Assembly: GCA_020638875.1 (NCBI GenBank)
Contig: JACKHS010000006.1
Span: 62,001-126,000, forward strand
Direction of reading: 5' to 3'
Source of the DNA: Planctomycetota bacterium
GTDB taxonomy: Bacteria; Planctomycetota; UBA1135; GCA-002686595
Length of the DNA: 64,000 bases
Shown: positions 1 to 9,213 of the stretch, in pieces
Layout of the letters: every line of letters begins with the position of its first letter
Position numbering within the stretch: position 1 is the first letter of the stretch
Notes under the pieces: model-generated
Database searches by the model: none
What the model was told of the DNA's origin: nothing
What the model saw: only the letters and a program-made list of their open reading frames with translations
Program-made: the position numbers and the translations under genes

Positions 1-501
1 GCCGGCGTGCCGCGCTCGACGCTGCAGTCGAACGTCTGGTACCACCTCGGCCTGGCGCAGTACCTGCGCGGCGAGTACGCGGCGGCCGACGCCTCGTTCG
101 AGCGCTGCCGCTTCTTCGCCAGCGTCAACGACGACATGCTCGCCGCGGCGACGTACTGGTCGGTGCTGACCGCCTGGAAGCGCGACGACCGCCCGCGCGC
201 GCAGGCGCTGCTCGCGCGCGTGCCGGTGTCGATGCAGCTCTACGAGAACCAGGACTACCACCGCCTGCTGCGCTTCTTCGCCGACGGCCAGGGCGGCGCC
301 GAGCTGCTGGCCGACGCGCAGAAGGGCGACCTCTCGAGCTCGACGCTGGGCTTCGGGCTGGGCGCGTGGCACCTGAGTCACGGCGCCAAGCTGCAGGCGC
401 ACCGCGCCTTCCAGCTCGCGCTCGGCGGACCGACGTGGGCGGCGTTCGGCTACATCGCCGCGGAGGTCGAGCTCAGCCGCGCGGGCGAGGGGTCGCGATG
501 A
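1..501 (+). CDS. TPR-like protein, C-terminal part (5' partial)
   Basis: The frame is already open at base 1, so this is the tail of a longer protein. The visible part, about 165 residues, has paired-helix repeats of tetratricopeptide type: WYHLGLAQYLRGEYAAADASF and a later helix pair ending HRAFQLALGG. Such repeats normally mediate protein-protein contacts. The stop overlaps the next start as ATGA (498-501), so it is translationally coupled to the membrane protein downstream and probably shares its pathway. No catalytic motif is visible and the specific role is unknown. Confidence 0.6.
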   Translation, partial: AGVPRSTLQSNVWYHLGLAQYLRGEYAAADASFERCRFFASVNDDMLAAATYWSVLTAWKRDDRPRAQALLARVPVSMQLYENQDYHRLLRFFADGQGGAELLADAQKGDLSSSTLGFGLGAWHLSHGAKLQAHRAFQLALGGPTWAAFGYIAAEVELSRAGEGSR

Positions 502-2366
502 GCCGCCTCGCGCGCGGCCTGCACGTGTCGCGGCGGCTGTGGCGCCGCGTGCGCGGGCGCGGCAACGGGCTGCTCGCGGCGTGGGCCGCGCTGGTGGTCG
601 TGATCGAGAGCGTCTCGCGCTACTCGCGCAGCGACGTGGGTGACGCGCTCGGCGTGTTGACGCTGGCGGTCGCGGCGTCGGCGACGGTCGCGCTGCACCG
701 GCGCGTGCCGCTGTGGTGGCTCGAGCCGTGGTCGCGCGGCGTCGAGCGCCTGGGGCGCAACGTGCGTGAGCTGGGCGTGGAGCTCGGCTTCGACCTGCGC
801 GAGACGCCGCCGCTCGAGCGCGGCGCACCGCCGGTGCTCGGCCTCGCGCTGGGCGCCGCTGCGTTGCTGTGCGGCGGCGCGCTGCTCGGCGTCACGCGCT
901 GGCCCGAGGCGCTGCGCGGCATCTCGTCGCTCTCCTACACGCTGTTCCTGTTCACGCTCGGCGGGCTCTGGGCGGCGCTGACCCTCAGCGTCTTCCTGTG
1001 CGGCGCGCTGAGCTCGATCGCGCTGCGCGACGCCCTGCTCGACGCGCAGGAGCGCGCGCGCCGCGAGCTCGGTCCGCGCTGGCCGCTGCGCGTGCCGCAG
1101 GGCTGGTCCGGCGCCGCCGTGCTGCTCGCCGGCCTCGTCACCGCGCTGACGCTGCCGCCGGCGCTCGCGGTCGCGCTCACCGTCGGCTGCTGGGGCGTCG
1201 CGCTCGCGCGCACGTGGACCTCGCGGCCGCGGCTCGACCTCGTCTGGCCGACGCCGCAGCGCACGCTGCGCGCGCTGGGCATCGCCCACGCCATGACGGC
1301 GACGTTCACCGCCGGACTGTTCGTGCTCCTCACGCCGCTGCTCTTCAGCGTCGGCGACGAGCTGCGCCTCACGGCGCCCATGGGCGAGGGCGACATGCCG
1401 ATCACGCGCGCGCTCGGGCGCCTCGCGGCCTGGGCCGTCGCCGGCGTCGCGTTGACGCTGGCGCTGCACGGCGAGCACGTGGTGCGGATGTGGCGCGCGT
1501 TCCGGCGCGCCGAGCGCGGGCCGCGGCGGCTGCGCGTCGTCGGACTCGAGGAGCGCGCGTCGCGGCGCGAGCTGGCGCGCGCGCTCACCGCGCGGGGCTG
1601 GCGCGTGCGCTTCGACGGGCGCCCGGACCGCGAGGCGTTGAGCGTGCTCGTCGCGAGCGACGCGCCGCCCGCCGGCCTGGACCCCTTCGGGCCGAGCTGG
1701 CCGCAGCGCGCGCAGCCCGAGTGGCTGGCGAGCGAGACCGGCCTCGCCGCGCTCGAGCGCCACTGGCGCCGCACGCAACGTCGACGGCTGGTGCGCGCGC
1801 TGCGCACGCTGTTCAAGTCGCTCGCCGCGCGCGACTTCGCGGAAGGCCAGGGCACCTTCGTCGCCCCGCACCTGTGGTACGCGACCGGGCTCGAGCGCGA
1901 CGTGCGCGAGGAGCTCTTCGAGGACCGTCGCGACCCGCTGCTCGAGAAGCGCATCGGCGCGCGCTTCGTCGACGTGCTGCCGTGGTCGGCGCGCGCGCAC
2001 GCGCACGAGGTGCTGCGCGCGCTCGAGGTCGACCTGCTGTTCGTCGAGGACGGCGTCGGCTTCCGGCGCCTGCGGCGCGTGCTCGACTCGCTCTTCGAGC
2101 TGTACGACGTGCACGGCGGCGCGCAGCGCGCGGAGGAGCGGCACTTCACCGGCCTGCCGGGCGTGACGGTCGTGCTCGTCGAGATCGGCCTCGAGCGCAC
2201 GCACGGCTCGACCGGCTACCCCGAGCCCGACTACGAGGACCTGGGGCGCGCGCGCATCCTGCACGTGTTCCGCTCGCGCGGCGGCGACGTCGCGCGCGAC
2301 GAGGCGCCCAGCGACGTGTCGTGGACGCCGGTCAGCGAGTGGGGCCCGCTGCTGCCGACGGCGTGA
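498..2366 (+). CDS. Polytopic membrane protein with large C-terminal cytosolic domain, unknown function
   Basis: The 622-residue protein starts at the ATG inside the ATGA overlap with the previous gene. About seven hydrophobic segments lie in the first 340 residues, for example GLLAAWAALVVVI, LGLALGAAALLCGGALLGV and HAMTATFTAGLFVLLTPLLF. They are followed by an Arg-rich soluble region of about 280 residues with no motif I recognise. I do not recognise the family. Coupling to the TPR protein suggests the two work together at the membrane. It is convergent with the toroid-protein gene, 12 bp apart. Confidence 0.55.
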   Translation: MSRLARGLHVSRRLWRRVRGRGNGLLAAWAALVVVIESVSRYSRSDVGDALGVLTLAVAASATVALHRRVPLWWLEPWSRGVERLGRNVRELGVELGFDLRETPPLERGAPPVLGLALGAAALLCGGALLGVTRWPEALRGISSLSYTLFLFTLGGLWAALTLSVFLCGALSSIALRDALLDAQERARRELGPRWPLRVPQGWSGAAVLLAGLVTALTLPPALAVALTVGCWGVALARTWTSRPRLDLVWPTPQRTLRALGIAHAMTATFTAGLFVLLTPLLFSVGDELRLTAPMGEGDMPITRALGRLAAWAVAGVALTLALHGEHVVRMWRAFRRAERGPRRLRVVGLEERASRRELARALTARGWRVRFDGRPDREALSVLVASDAPPAGLDPFGPSWPQRAQPEWLASETGLAALERHWRRTQRRRLVRALRTLFKSLAARDFAEGQGTFVAPHLWYATGLERDVREELFEDRRDPLLEKRIGARFVDVLPWSARAHAHEVLRALEVDLLFVEDGVGFRRLRRVLDSLFELYDVHGGAQRAEERHFTGLPGVTVVLVEIGLERTHGSTGYPEPDYEDLGRARILHVFRSRGGDVARDEAPSDVSWTPVSEWGPLLPTA

Positions 2367-2378
2367 GGCGCGGGCGCG

Positions 2379-4802
2379 CTACTTGCCGCCCTTTTCCTCG
2401 CCCATGCGCAGCTCGACCTCGGAGAAGCCCACGCACCCGCCGTGCTTCGTGCCGCGCTCGCGCTCGAGCACGCGGATCGTCAGCTCGGTCAGCTTGGTCT
2501 TGCGCGGCAGCACGATCTCGGTCTTGAGGTTCTCGTCGGGGTCGACGTCGAAGACGAGCGCGTCGCGCTTGCCGCCGAGCAGCACCTCGACCTTCGTCGC
2601 GCGGTCGAAGTGGTTGCGGTGCAGCTCGATGCCGACGGCGTGGCTCAGCACGATGCGGTCGACCCGCACGGCGCGCTTGAACTCGATCGTCAGCGAGGGA
2701 TCGCGGTCGTTCGCGGCCGAGATCCAGGCGGTCGAGGCCCAGCCGTCGAAGGCCTTCTCGGCCGACTCGCCGTCGCCGCGCTGCGAGCTCGCGCGGCACT
2801 CGTAGCGCTCGCCGAGCACGAGGTTCGACTCGCGGTCGTCGACGTAGTCGACCATCCACTCCTCGAGCTTGGCGTCGGCGCGCACCTTGAGCACCGGCGA
2901 GCGCACCGACTCGGGCCGGCCGCCCTCGGCGCCGGGGATGTCCGCGAAGTGCAGCGCGACCTGCACCTCGTGCTCGCCGCGCACGTCGAAGCTGTGCTGC
3001 GTGGCGTATGACTCGCCGTTCCAGGGCTTGGTCGGATCGGCGGGCAGGCGCGCGAAGCTCACGCCGTCGGCGAAGTACTCGACGGCCTCGAGGTAGACGC
3101 CGCGGCCGCGCTCGCCGTCGCGCGAGCACGTCTCGCGCAGCTTCGGCCGCAGCTCGCTGACCCACAGGCTGAGCGGCGTGTCGCCCTTCGCGCGCAGCAC
3201 GACGAGGGCGTCGTCGCCGTCGGTCGCGTAGAGCTTGCCCTGGTGCCGCGACGCGCCGGGGCCCGACACGGTGGCCGTCGCGCGGTCGAGGAACAGCAGC
3301 GCGAAGGCCGTGTTCGGCTCGTTCTCGCCGTAGGGCGTCCCCCACTGCCCTTCGTCGCCCTGCACCGCGACGAGGTGCTCCGCGCCCTTCCAGTACCAGT
3401 CGTGCGCGCCGAGGTGATCGAGCTCGAGGATCGCGCAGAGCCGCTCGACGCCGTACAGGTAGTAGTACTTCCAGCGGTCCTCGCTGCCGCCCTGCGTGGG
3501 GTTCGCGCCGACCTGGAAGTGGTCCTGCAGCCAGCGCATGCCGCTCTCCTCGGCGGCCTCGAGCTCGTGCTTCCACTGGCGCGGGAAACCCGCGTCGCCG
3601 AAGGCCTCGCGGCAGACCGCGATCACGGTCAGCCCGGCGACGGTCATCGACCCGGTCGAGCCGCCGCCGGGGCGGTAGGTGAAGCCGCCCTCGTCGCTGT
3701 TGTGGTACGCGAGCACGCCGCGCGCCAGGTCGGTCCACGCGCGCTTGGGCACGTCGAGCCCGTTGCGCATGCAGATCCAGTAGCCCAGCGCGCCGTACTG
3801 CGTGCACGAGAGGTCGCGCTCGCCGTCGGGGTAGGCGAAGGTGCCCTGCTGCCAGTCGAGCAGCTCCTCGAGCAGCTCGGCCATCCACGCCTTCGACTCG
3901 GGGCGGTTCGTCGCCGAGAGCGCGAGGAGCTGGCAGGCCAGCGCGTAGGTCTTGCGCGGCGGCTGCCCGCGCAGGTACGCGAAGCCGCGGCGGATGGCCT
4001 GGTGGTCGACGTCGACGCCGCTCTTCAGCAGCGCGTACAGCGAGAGCGAGGTCTGCCCGTTGCGGTAGCCGTTGGCGCTGTAGCCCCACGAGCCGTCGCG
4101 CTGCTGCGTCTGCAGCAGGTAGACCAAACCCCGGTCGATCGCCTGGTTGATGCGCGGCTGCAAGCCGGCGCGCTCGGCGCTGTCGAGCGGCTGGTCGGGC
4201 AGCATCTGGAAGCCCCACGCGCCGCCGCCGTTGCAGACCTTCACGAGCAGGTGGTTCTCGCCGGCGGCGAGGTGCAGCAGCAGGTGGTCGTCGGTCGGCA
4301 CCACGCCGCGGCCGCCGTTGTACTCGTGGATCAGCTCGCCGTTCAGCCACACGCGCACGCCGTCGTCGCTGCCCAGGCTGATCGGCAGCTCGACGCCCTC
4401 GGTCGCGCGCAGCGTGCGGTAGAGGTAGGCCGCCGCGTTGTTCGACAGCCCGGCGGGGTCGAGCCCGTCCGGGAAGTGCTCGGCGAACGTCACGAGCGGC
4501 CAGTCGGGCTCGCGCGTCGCCGGCGCGCCGGGCACGAGCGGCGCCCAGTGCAGCTCGCGGCCGCCCTTGCCGAGGTGCGCCTTCGCGAGGTCCATGCCCG
4601 GGCCGTCGACGCGCAGGCGACGCAGCTCGTCCTCGGGCGTGTGCGGCGGCCGCGCGGTGTTGCCCTCGGGGTGCTCGAAGGGCAGCAGCACCTGCCACGG
4701 GCCCCACTCGACGTCGTCGGCCGGCGACGCCGCGGCGGGCGCCGGGGCGACGAGGACCAAGGCGGACGCGAGGACTCCGAGCAAACGGCCGAGCAACGAC
4801 AT
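2379..4802 (-). CDS. Secreted alpha/alpha-toroid (prenyltransferase/squalene-cyclase-like repeat) protein with C-terminal discoidin-like domain
   Basis: The chosen ATG gives 807 residues beginning with a signal peptide (MSLLGRLLGVLASALVLVAP, then AAAS). A PA14-like beta domain (GSDDGVRVWLNGELIHEYNGG) comes first. A terpenoid-cyclase-like toroid follows from about residue 195, with repeats such as LLQTQQRDGSWGY. The C-terminus resembles an F5/8 type C fold (FDGWASTAWISAANDRDPSL). No catalytic DxDD motif is visible, so cyclase activity is unlikely; an extracellular binding or scaffold role is an inference. An upstream in-frame ATG at 4889 would add 29 Arg-rich residues before the signal peptide and is less likely. 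The gene is divergent from the sigma factor at 4888. Confidence 0.7.
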   Translation of the reverse strand: MSLLGRLLGVLASALVLVAPAPAAASPADDVEWGPWQVLLPFEHPEGNTARPPHTPEDELRRLRVDGPGMDLAKAHLGKGGRELHWAPLVPGAPATREPDWPLVTFAEHFPDGLDPAGLSNNAAAYLYRTLRATEGVELPISLGSDDGVRVWLNGELIHEYNGGRGVVPTDDHLLLHLAAGENHLLVKVCNGGGAWGFQMLPDQPLDSAERAGLQPRINQAIDRGLVYLLQTQQRDGSWGYSANGYRNGQTSLSLYALLKSGVDVDHQAIRRGFAYLRGQPPRKTYALACQLLALSATNRPESKAWMAELLEELLDWQQGTFAYPDGERDLSCTQYGALGYWICMRNGLDVPKRAWTDLARGVLAYHNSDEGGFTYRPGGGSTGSMTVAGLTVIAVCREAFGDAGFPRQWKHELEAAEESGMRWLQDHFQVGANPTQGGSEDRWKYYYLYGVERLCAILELDHLGAHDWYWKGAEHLVAVQGDEGQWGTPYGENEPNTAFALLFLDRATATVSGPGASRHQGKLYATDGDDALVVLRAKGDTPLSLWVSELRPKLRETCSRDGERGRGVYLEAVEYFADGVSFARLPADPTKPWNGESYATQHSFDVRGEHEVQVALHFADIPGAEGGRPESVRSPVLKVRADAKLEEWMVDYVDDRESNLVLGERYECRASSQRGDGESAEKAFDGWASTAWISAANDRDPSLTIEFKRAVRVDRIVLSHAVGIELHRNHFDRATKVEVLLGGKRDALVFDVDPDENLKTEIVLPRKTKLTELTIRVLERERGTKHGGCVGFSEVELRMGEEKGGK

Positions 4803-4887
4803 CGCGAGCAGGATACGCGCTGGCGCGGGATCGCGCAGCAGCACGCGGCGGCGGGCGGGGCGCGCGCGCCTGCTACCCTGGTCGGTC

Positions 4888-5451
4888 ATGCCGCCCGACG
4901 CCGAGCTCGGCCCGCGCCTCGTCGCGCAGGAAGGCCGCCTGCGCCTCCTGCTGGTGCACCTGACCAGCCCGGCGCTGCGGCGGCGCGCCGCGCTCGACGA
5001 CCTGGCGCAGGAGGTCTGGCTGCGCGTGCTGGCCGCGCCCGAGCGCGTGCCCCCGCCGGGCGACGACGAGCGCGAGCTCGCCGGCTACCTGCGCCTCGTC
5101 GCGCGCCACGTGGTGGTCGACGTCGCGCGCGCCGCCCGCGCGCAGAAGCGCGACGCGCACGTCGTGCCGCTGGCGACCTCGACCTGGAGTCGCACGGGCC
5201 TCGGGGCCGGACCGGCCGACGCCACGGCGGGGCCGCTGACGCGCCTCGCGCGGGCCGAGGACGCCGAGCGCCTGGCCGCGGCGTTCGAGCGCCTGTCGCC
5301 CGACCACCGCCGCGTGCTCGGCCTGCGGCGCCTCGAAGGCCTCAGCGCGGCCGAGGCCGGTCGCCGCCTGGGGCGCAGCGAGAAGGCCGTGCACTCGCTC
5401 TACCGGCGCGCGCTCGAGGCGTGGGGCGCGGCGCTCGACGACCCGGCGTAG
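4888..5451 (+). CDS. ECF RNA polymerase sigma factor
   Basis: This 187-residue protein has a sigma region 2 (LDDLAQEVWLRVL...GYLRLVARHVVVDVARAARA) and a region 4 helix-turn-helix (FERLSPDHRRVLGLRRLEGLSAAEAGRRLGRSEKAVHSLYRRAL). It should direct RNA polymerase to alternative promoters. The ATG at 4888 fits the family length; the open frame upstream overlaps the divergent toroid gene and is noncoding. The Ser/Thr kinase gene starts 64 bp downstream on the same strand, an arrangement typical of planctomycetes. No anti-sigma factor is adjacent, so kinase-linked control is a reasonable inference. Confidence 0.85.
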   Translation: MPPDAELGPRLVAQEGRLRLLLVHLTSPALRRRAALDDLAQEVWLRVLAAPERVPPPGDDERELAGYLRLVARHVVVDVARAARAQKRDAHVVPLATSTWSRTGLGAGPADATAGPLTRLARAEDAERLAAAFERLSPDHRRVLGLRRLEGLSAAEAGRRLGRSEKAVHSLYRRALEAWGAALDDPA

Positions 5452-5515
5452 GCCGCGCGCGAAAAAGCCCGGGGTCGCGCGGAGAGTCGCGCGCGGCCGT
5501 ACGCTCGGACCCGGC

Positions 5516-7144
5516 ATGGACGACACCCACGCTCTGGACGACCGCCTCGACGAGCTGGTCGCGCGCTACTCGGACGACCTGGAACGCGGCGACGCGCGCC
5601 CGCGCGCGGCCTACCTCGCGGAGGTACCGCCGGCCGCGCGGCCGGGCCTCGAGCGCTGCCTCAAGATGATCGAGGCCGGCGCCGCGCGCACGCCCGGCGC
5701 GGCGCACCCGCTCGTGCCGGGGCTCGCGCTCGATCAGTACGAGCTCGTGCGCGAGGTCGGCCGCGGCGGCATGGCGCTGGTCTGGCTGGCGCGCGACCGC
5801 GAGCTCGACCGCCCCGTCGCCCTCAAGATCCTGCGCCCCGGCCTCGCGCTCGAGCAGCGCCACGCCGACCGCTTCCGGCGCGAGGCGCTGGCCGTCGCGC
5901 GCCTGCGGCACCCGCACGTCGTGCAGATCCACGGCGCCGGCGAGGCGCAGGGCTACCACTACCTCGCGATGGAGTTCGTGGCCGGGCCGTCGCTCGCCAC
6001 GGCGCTCGAGGCGCTGCCGACGGATCGCGAGCCGACCGCGGCGGACCTGGCGCGCGCGACCGGCATCCCGGCGCTCGGCGCCGACGGGCGCGACTTCGAG
6101 CAGGCCGTCGCGCTGCTCGTCGCGCCGCTGGCGGAGGCGCTGCAGGCCGCGCACGACCTCGGCCTCGTGCACCGCGACGTGAAGCCCTCGAACGTGCTGA
6201 TCCACAGCGACGGCCGCGCCGTGCTGGCCGACTTCGGCCTCGCCAAGGGCGGCGACGACCCGGCGCTCTCGCTCACCGGCGACGCGCTGGGCACGCCGTA
6301 CTACATGTCGCCCGAGCAGGCCTTCGTGAGCGGCCACACCGTCGACCACCGCACCGACATCTACAGCCTGGGCGTCACGCTGTACGAAGCGCTCGCCGGG
6401 CGGCGGCCCTTCGACGGCGACAGCTTCCTCGAGGTGCTCGAGTCGATCCGCGCGACGGTGCCGCCCGCGGTCCGCGCGCTGCGTCCGTCGCTCTCGCGCA
6501 ACGCGAGCGAGGTCGTGCGGCGCTGCATGGCGCGCGATCCCGCGCAGCGCTACGCCAGCGCGCGCGCGCTGCACGCCGACCTCGACGCGCTCGCCGACGG
6601 CGCGCCCACCGCGGCGCTGCGCGCGGCCGGCGGCCCGCTGCGGCGCCTCCTGAGCGAGCTCGCCGTGATGGCCTCGGGGCAGCCGTACGAGTACGTCTCC
6701 GGCCGCCGCCTGCTCGGCCTGCCGCTCGTGCACGTGGTCACCGGTCGGCGCTACCCCGGTCAGCGCCTGCGCGTCGCGAAGGGCTGGTTCGCGTACGGCG
6801 ACGTCGGCATCGGCGTGGTCGCGGGCGGCGTCGTCTCCGCGGGCGTGTTCACGCTCGGCGCCGCGTCGCTGGGTCTGGTGACCTGGGCCGCGCTCGGCGT
6901 GGGCGGCTTCGTCTTCGCCGGCCTCGGCGTGGGGCTCGTCTCGTTCGCCGGCGTGTCGGCCGGCGTGATCGCCGTCGGCGGCATGGCCTTCGGCTACGGC
7001 GCGGTGGGCGGCATGGCGCGCGGGCACTACGCGATCGGCGGCAGCGCGCACGGCGACTACGTCGTCAGCGGCATGCGCAAGGACCAGGAGTGCCTGGACT
7101 TCTTCCACGCGCTGCTGCCGTCGTTCCTCGACTTCGGCTCGTGA
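5516..7144 (+). CDS. Ser/Thr protein kinase with Gly-rich hydrophobic C-terminal repeat domain
   Basis: The 542-residue kinase has a short helical N-terminal region and then a Hanks-type kinase domain at about 75-345: glycine loop GRGGMALVW, Lys104 in VALKIL, HRDVKPSN with catalytic Asp221, DFGLAK at 239, and GTPYYMSPEQ. The C-terminus (about 425-520) is unusual. It is strongly hydrophobic with Gly at roughly six-residue spacing (GIGVVAGGVVSAGVF, AIGGSAHGDYVVSG), which looks like a membrane-embedded repeat rather than the single TM helix of most bacterial receptor kinases. It is probably regulated with the ECF sigma factor just upstream. Confidence 0.9.
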   Translation: MDDTHALDDRLDELVARYSDDLERGDARPRAAYLAEVPPAARPGLERCLKMIEAGAARTPGAAHPLVPGLALDQYELVREVGRGGMALVWLARDRELDRPVALKILRPGLALEQRHADRFRREALAVARLRHPHVVQIHGAGEAQGYHYLAMEFVAGPSLATALEALPTDREPTAADLARATGIPALGADGRDFEQAVALLVAPLAEALQAAHDLGLVHRDVKPSNVLIHSDGRAVLADFGLAKGGDDPALSLTGDALGTPYYMSPEQAFVSGHTVDHRTDIYSLGVTLYEALAGRRPFDGDSFLEVLESIRATVPPAVRALRPSLSRNASEVVRRCMARDPAQRYASARALHADLDALADGAPTAALRAAGGPLRRLLSELAVMASGQPYEYVSGRRLLGLPLVHVVTGRRYPGQRLRVAKGWFAYGDVGIGVVAGGVVSAGVFTLGAASLGLVTWAALGVGGFVFAGLGVGLVSFAGVSAGVIAVGGMAFGYGAVGGMARGHYAIGGSAHGDYVVSGMRKDQECLDFFHALLPSFLDFGS

Positions 7145-7148
7145 GCGT

Positions 7149-8669
7149 TCAGCGCTGGCCGAGCCAGCCCGAGAGCCCGCCGGGCTCGCCCTTGGGCGGC
7201 GCGGCGAGCAGCACGCAGGCCCACGCGGCGGTCGTCCAGACTTGGCCGAGCGAGGCGTCCGAGTTGCTCGCCATCGCGAGGCTCTCGTGCCACGGCCGCG
7301 GCTGCAGGCTGCCGTCGGGCGCGAGCGCGAGCACGAGGTCGCGCTCGACCTCGCCCCAGTAGAGCTTCGCCGCGCCGCCGCCCTGCGCCTGCGCCGCGAG
7401 GCCGGCGAAGAGCACGTGCTGCATGAGGCTCGCGTGGCCGCCGAGCACGTCGCCGGCGTTGCGCTTGACGTAACCCGCGTAGCTCGACGCGAGCTTGGAC
7501 TTATCGCGCCCGAGCGCGCGCAGCCCGAGCCACGCGGCGGCGGTGCGCCCGATGTTGCCGAGGCCGCGCTGGCCGTCCTTGGTCGAGTAGCCGAGGCCGT
7601 CACCGCTCGAGGCCTCGAGGTACCCGACGAGCCGGTCGAGCTTGTCCTCGTCGAGCGCGTAGCCCGCCTGCTGCGCGAGGCCGAGCGCGCTGAGCACCAT
7701 GCCGCCGACGATGTTGAGCTCGACGTAGCCGAGCGCGTTCGGGCCGCCGGGGCCGTGCGCGTAGCCGCCGCTCGCCTCCTGGTTGTCGAACAGCGCCGCG
7801 GCGCAGCGCGCGACGAGCGCCTGCAGGTCGTCGCTCGGCGACACGCGCCACAGCTCGCCCGCGAAGATGCCCGCGTGCACCCAGCCCCAGTTCTCCTGGT
7901 CCCAGTTGGCGTCGCCGCCCATCGCGGGCCCCTTCAGGCCGTCGAGGTTCGCGCGCACGTACGCGAGCGCCTTGGCGAGGTTCCCCGCGTGCGGCCCCGC
8001 GTCGAGCGTCGAGCCGCCGGCGATCCACGCGAGCCCGGCCATGCACGTCTGCACCACGGCGCCGTTGCGGCCCGAGAGCGTCTCGGCGTAGCCGCCGTCC
8101 TCCTGCTGGTGCTCGGCGAGCCACGCGAGCGCGCGGCGGCCGAGCTCGACGCGCGCCGCGTCGCTCGTCGGCTTGGCGAACCACTTGCCGAGCGGCTCGA
8201 CCGCGACCTCGAGCACGAGCGGCTTCGTCTCGCCCGCGCGCCGCACGCGCAGCGCGAGCGTGCCGGGCTTCTTCGCGGCGAAGGCCTTCACGAGCTCGTC
8301 GGCGAGCGGGCCGCTCGAGCCGTCGTCGAACTTCGCGCGCCCGACGCCGAGCAGCACGTCCCCCACCGCGAGCCCGGCGCGCGCCGCCGGCCCGTCGGGG
8401 TAGACGCACTCGATGCGCAGCTCGGTCGGCCCGACGTCGGGCCCCGGCTCGCCGCTCGACTCGACGCGCCGCATGCCGCCCTCCGCGCGCGGCTCGCCCT
8501 TCACCCCATCCGTCGCCTTCGCGCCGAGCAGGCCGAGGTTGTAGAGATCGCGCGTCATGCCGCGTTGCGCGTCGGGACCGGCGCCGAAGGGCCAGTCCTG
8601 GGCGGCGGCGGGAGCGGCGAGCACGAGGGCGAGGGCGGCGCGGGCCGCGGCTTGGCGGAGGAGGCTCAC
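7149..8669 (-). CDS. Secreted PDZ plus alpha/alpha-toroid protein (DUF6288-like)
   Basis: A GTG start gives 506 residues beginning with signal peptide VSLLRQAAARAALALVLAAP-AAAQ. A PDZ-like domain (VYPDGPAARAGLAVGDVLLGVGRAKFD) spans about residues 60-165. A toroid of helical repeats follows (LAWLAEHQQEDGGYAETLSG, LFDNQEASGGYAHGPGG). The architecture matches DUF6288-type proteins of Planctomycetota and Verrucomicrobiota, recalled from memory. No protease triad is visible. It ends 4 bp from the convergent kinase gene. It shares the toroid theme with the protein at 2379-4802, so the two may recognise related ligands (inference). Confidence 0.7.
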   Translation of the reverse strand: MSLLRQAAARAALALVLAAPAAAQDWPFGAGPDAQRGMTRDLYNLGLLGAKATDGVKGEPRAEGGMRRVESSGEPGPDVGPTELRIECVYPDGPAARAGLAVGDVLLGVGRAKFDDGSSGPLADELVKAFAAKKPGTLALRVRRAGETKPLVLEVAVEPLGKWFAKPTSDAARVELGRRALAWLAEHQQEDGGYAETLSGRNGAVVQTCMAGLAWIAGGSTLDAGPHAGNLAKALAYVRANLDGLKGPAMGGDANWDQENWGWVHAGIFAGELWRVSPSDDLQALVARCAAALFDNQEASGGYAHGPGGPNALGYVELNIVGGMVLSALGLAQQAGYALDEDKLDRLVGYLEASSGDGLGYSTKDGQRGLGNIGRTAAAWLGLRALGRDKSKLASSYAGYVKRNAGDVLGGHASLMQHVLFAGLAAQAQGGGAAKLYWGEVERDLVLALAPDGSLQPRPWHESLAMASNSDASLGQVWTTAAWACVLLAAPPKGEPGGLSGWLGQR

Positions 8670-8736
8670 GCCCCCGAGTGTGCGCCCCTCGACGCATCGC
8701 GTGAAGCGCGCGCACCGCTTAGCCTGGCCAGCCACC

Positions 8737-8940
8737 ATGCCGCCCGCCCGCCGCTCCCCCCTCGCCGCGCTGGCGACGCGTCTGTCCCTGTGGGCTCCGG
8801 CGCGGCGGCTCGAGCGCTCGCGCGCGGCCCTCGCGGCCGGCGACGTCGCGCGTGCGACGGCGGAGGCCGAGGCGGCGCGGCGCGGCGCGCCGGCCTGGGC
8901 CGCGCCCTGTGTTGCACTCGCGCGTTGCGCGTACGTGGGC
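8737..8940 (+). pseudogene. 5' fragment of an unidentified helical (TPR-like) gene
   Basis: The ATG at 8737 opens a frame reading LERSRAALAAGDVARATAEAEAARRGAP, which resembles the first helices of a TPR protein. Protein-like sequence ends near 8910, and the frame then enters the half palindromic element at 8942. Downstream sequence belongs to a different family (sirtuin), so this gene has lost its 3' part. It is divergent from the toroid gene at 8669, 67 bp away, so it may still own a promoter. The identity of the original gene cannot be told. Confidence 0.45.
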
Positions 8941-8941
8941 G

Positions 8942-8969
8942 TACGGAGTCGCACACCAGGGGCGGTTTC
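8942..8969. repeat. Half copy of the palindromic element found at 10676-10818
   Basis: These 28 bases are identical to one arm of the palindrome at 10676-10818 (starting TACGGAGTCGCACACC and ending GGCGGTTTC). The match stops where the intact arm continues CGCC. The half element lies exactly between two unrelated gene fragments, consistent with a deletion or recombination at the element. Confidence 0.85.
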
Positions 8970-9213
8970 GGCCAGCCGATGATCGAGGAGCAGAGCGCGC
9001 GCGCTCGAGGCCGTGCGCGCCTGCGACCTGCTCGTCGTCGCCGGCACGAGCCTCGAGGTGCAGCCCGTCGCGAGCCTGCCGCTCGTCGCCCTGCGCAACG
9101 GTGCGCAGCTCCTCGTCGTCAACCTCCAGCCGACCGACTACGACCCCTTCGCCGCGTTCGTGTTCCGTGGGACGTGCGGAGCGATCCTGCCGGAGTTGTT
9201 CGGGGTGGATTGA
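8970..9213 (+). pseudogene. Sirtuin (SIR2-family NAD-dependent deacylase) C-terminal remnant, frameshifted
   Basis: The sequence encodes the last third of a SIR2-family protein: FGQPMIEEQSAR in one frame, then ALEAVRACDLLVVAGTSLEV...LLVVNLQPTDYDPFAAFVFRG in another. The GTSLEVxPVA and VVN blocks are the conserved NAD-site segment near the end of sirtuins. The frame changes in the GC dinucleotide run near 8996-9003. The catalytic His region and the zinc-binding cysteines are absent because everything upstream is cut off at the repeat element. An inactive remnant is the simplest reading. The minus-strand FG-GAP gene ends 13 bp downstream. Confidence 0.7.

Noticed and set aside
450..2264. 604-residue minus-strand open frame opposite the membrane protein
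   Set aside because: Arg/Ala-rich composition without motifs; a shadow caused by high GC, as are many other long reverse frames in the window.
8737..9213. In-frame TGA at 8980 joining the TPR-like fragment and the sirtuin tail as a fourth selenoprotein
   Set aside because: Sirtuins have no Cys at this place, and the protein similarity (FGQPMIEEQ) lies in another frame, so a frameshifted remnant fits better.
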